Shown: piece after piece, positions 5,956 through 6,110 of the stretch
Layout: each line of letters begins with the position of its first letter
How positions within the stretch are numbered: the first letter of the stretch is position 1
Assembly: GCA_030628225.1 (NCBI GenBank)
Contig: DAOVRJ010000154.1
Coordinates: 1 to 6,110, forward strand
DNA: 6,110 nucleotides
From: Candidatus Zixiibacteriota bacterium
GTDB lineage: Bacteria; SM23-81
Direction of reading: 5' to 3'
Position numbers and translations under genes: made by a program
Notes under the pieces: generated by a model
The model's database searches: none
What the model was told of the DNA's origin: nothing
What the model saw: only the letters and a program-made list of their open reading frames with translations

Positions 5956-5983
5956 GAGACTCGAGATTCGAAATTCGAGATTC
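5956..5983 (+). repeat. Four tandem 7-bp units (GARAYTC)
   Basis: Four consecutive heptamers read GAGACTC, GAGATTC, GAAATTC, GAGATTC. Units 2 and 4 are identical, so the 9-mer CGAGATTCG recurs at 14-bp spacing (5962-5970 and 5976-5984). There is no coding frame around it. Tandem heptads of this type are typical of intergenic DNA and may vary in copy number by slippage. Confidence 0.8.
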
Positions 5984-6018
5984 GTTTAAAGAATAACCCA
6001 ATCCTTGATTATAGTTTT

Positions 6019-6063
6019 GAGAGTTGAGAGAGTTAGGCGAGTTGTGAGAGTTAGGAGAATCTC
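6019..6063 (+). repeat. About five tandem 9-bp units (GAGAGTTRG-like)
   Basis: In strict 9-bp register the units are GAGAGTTGA, GAGAGTTAG, GCGAGTTGT, GAGAGTTAG and a diverged GAGAATCTC. Units 2 and 4 are identical. The unit resembles the neighbouring heptads only in being GA-rich, so the two arrays differ in sequence and period. It is non-coding. Confidence 0.7.
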
Positions 6064-6072
6064 TCTTTTGTC

Positions 6073-6092
6073 ATTCCGGCGAATGCCGGAAT
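6073..6092. repeat. REP-like 20-bp palindrome
   Basis: ATTCCGGC (6073-6080) and GCCGGAAT (6085-6092) form a perfect 8-bp stem with a GAAT loop, preceded by GTC. The layout resembles the ATTCC...GGAAT intergenic repeats dispersed in many bacterial genomes, including Neisseria dRS3 (ATTCCC-N8-GGGAAT), with the same total length of 20. Only one copy is in the window, so a dispersed-repeat status is inferred from the motif. Confidence 0.55.
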
Positions 6093-6110
6093 CTCCGCAT
6101 TGGCCGTATC

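Noticed and set aside
5941-6110. CRISPR array suggested by the tandem repeats
   Set aside because: The units are 7 and 9 bp with no unique spacers, and no cas gene is present. They are simple tandem repeats.

Overview
The window is a piece of bacterial chromosome, GC-rich by eye, with four intact genes, one gene cut by the left edge, and a repeat-rich non-coding tail. I see no transposase, integrase, phage structural gene, CRISPR array, tRNA or rRNA. The organism cannot be named from this sequence. An N-terminally anchored lytic transglycosylase, a TldD/TldE pair and a secreted S8 protease with a C-terminal Fn3-like domain suit an envelope-bearing, probably uncultured bacterium. An FCB-type phylum such as Zixibacteria or a relative is a guess from general resemblance only.

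Layout. Bases 1-2174 hold a two-gene operon on the plus strand. It starts with the C-terminal part of TldD, which carries the zinc motif HEAFGH and a late Cys, followed 19 nt later by the catalytically empty partner TldE/PmbA. A rho-independent terminator candidate follows at 2211-2246. A near-consensus sigma-70-type promoter (2366-2394) then drives a membrane-anchored GH23 lytic transglycosylase (2437-3129). This gene converges on fxsA, a small polytopic membrane protein on the minus strand (3201-3602). The two are separated by a perfect 10-bp hairpin that overlaps the fxsA stop codon. fxsA and the next gene are divergent, each with its own recognisable promoter. The plus-strand promoter is close to consensus (TTGACA, 17 nt, TAAAAT with an extended -10) and feeds a strong Shine-Dalgarno. 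It drives a 650-aa exported subtilisin-family protease (3866-5818) with signal peptide, propeptide, catalytic domain and Fn3-like domain.

The last 290 bases hold no gene but are structured. One 3' hairpin arm (5922-5934) can pair with either of two upstream arms, and an extended TATAAT box lies between those arms. Three unrelated repeat types follow: four 7-bp units, about five 9-bp units, and a 20-bp REP-like palindrome.

The genes share a loose envelope and proteolysis theme: TldD/TldE peptidase, peptidoglycan cleavage, an inner-membrane protein and a secreted protease. They are separately transcribed, so I infer no joint pathway. I do not see a clear new multi-gene system. The least explained part is the competing-arm structure and repeat cluster after the protease gene.
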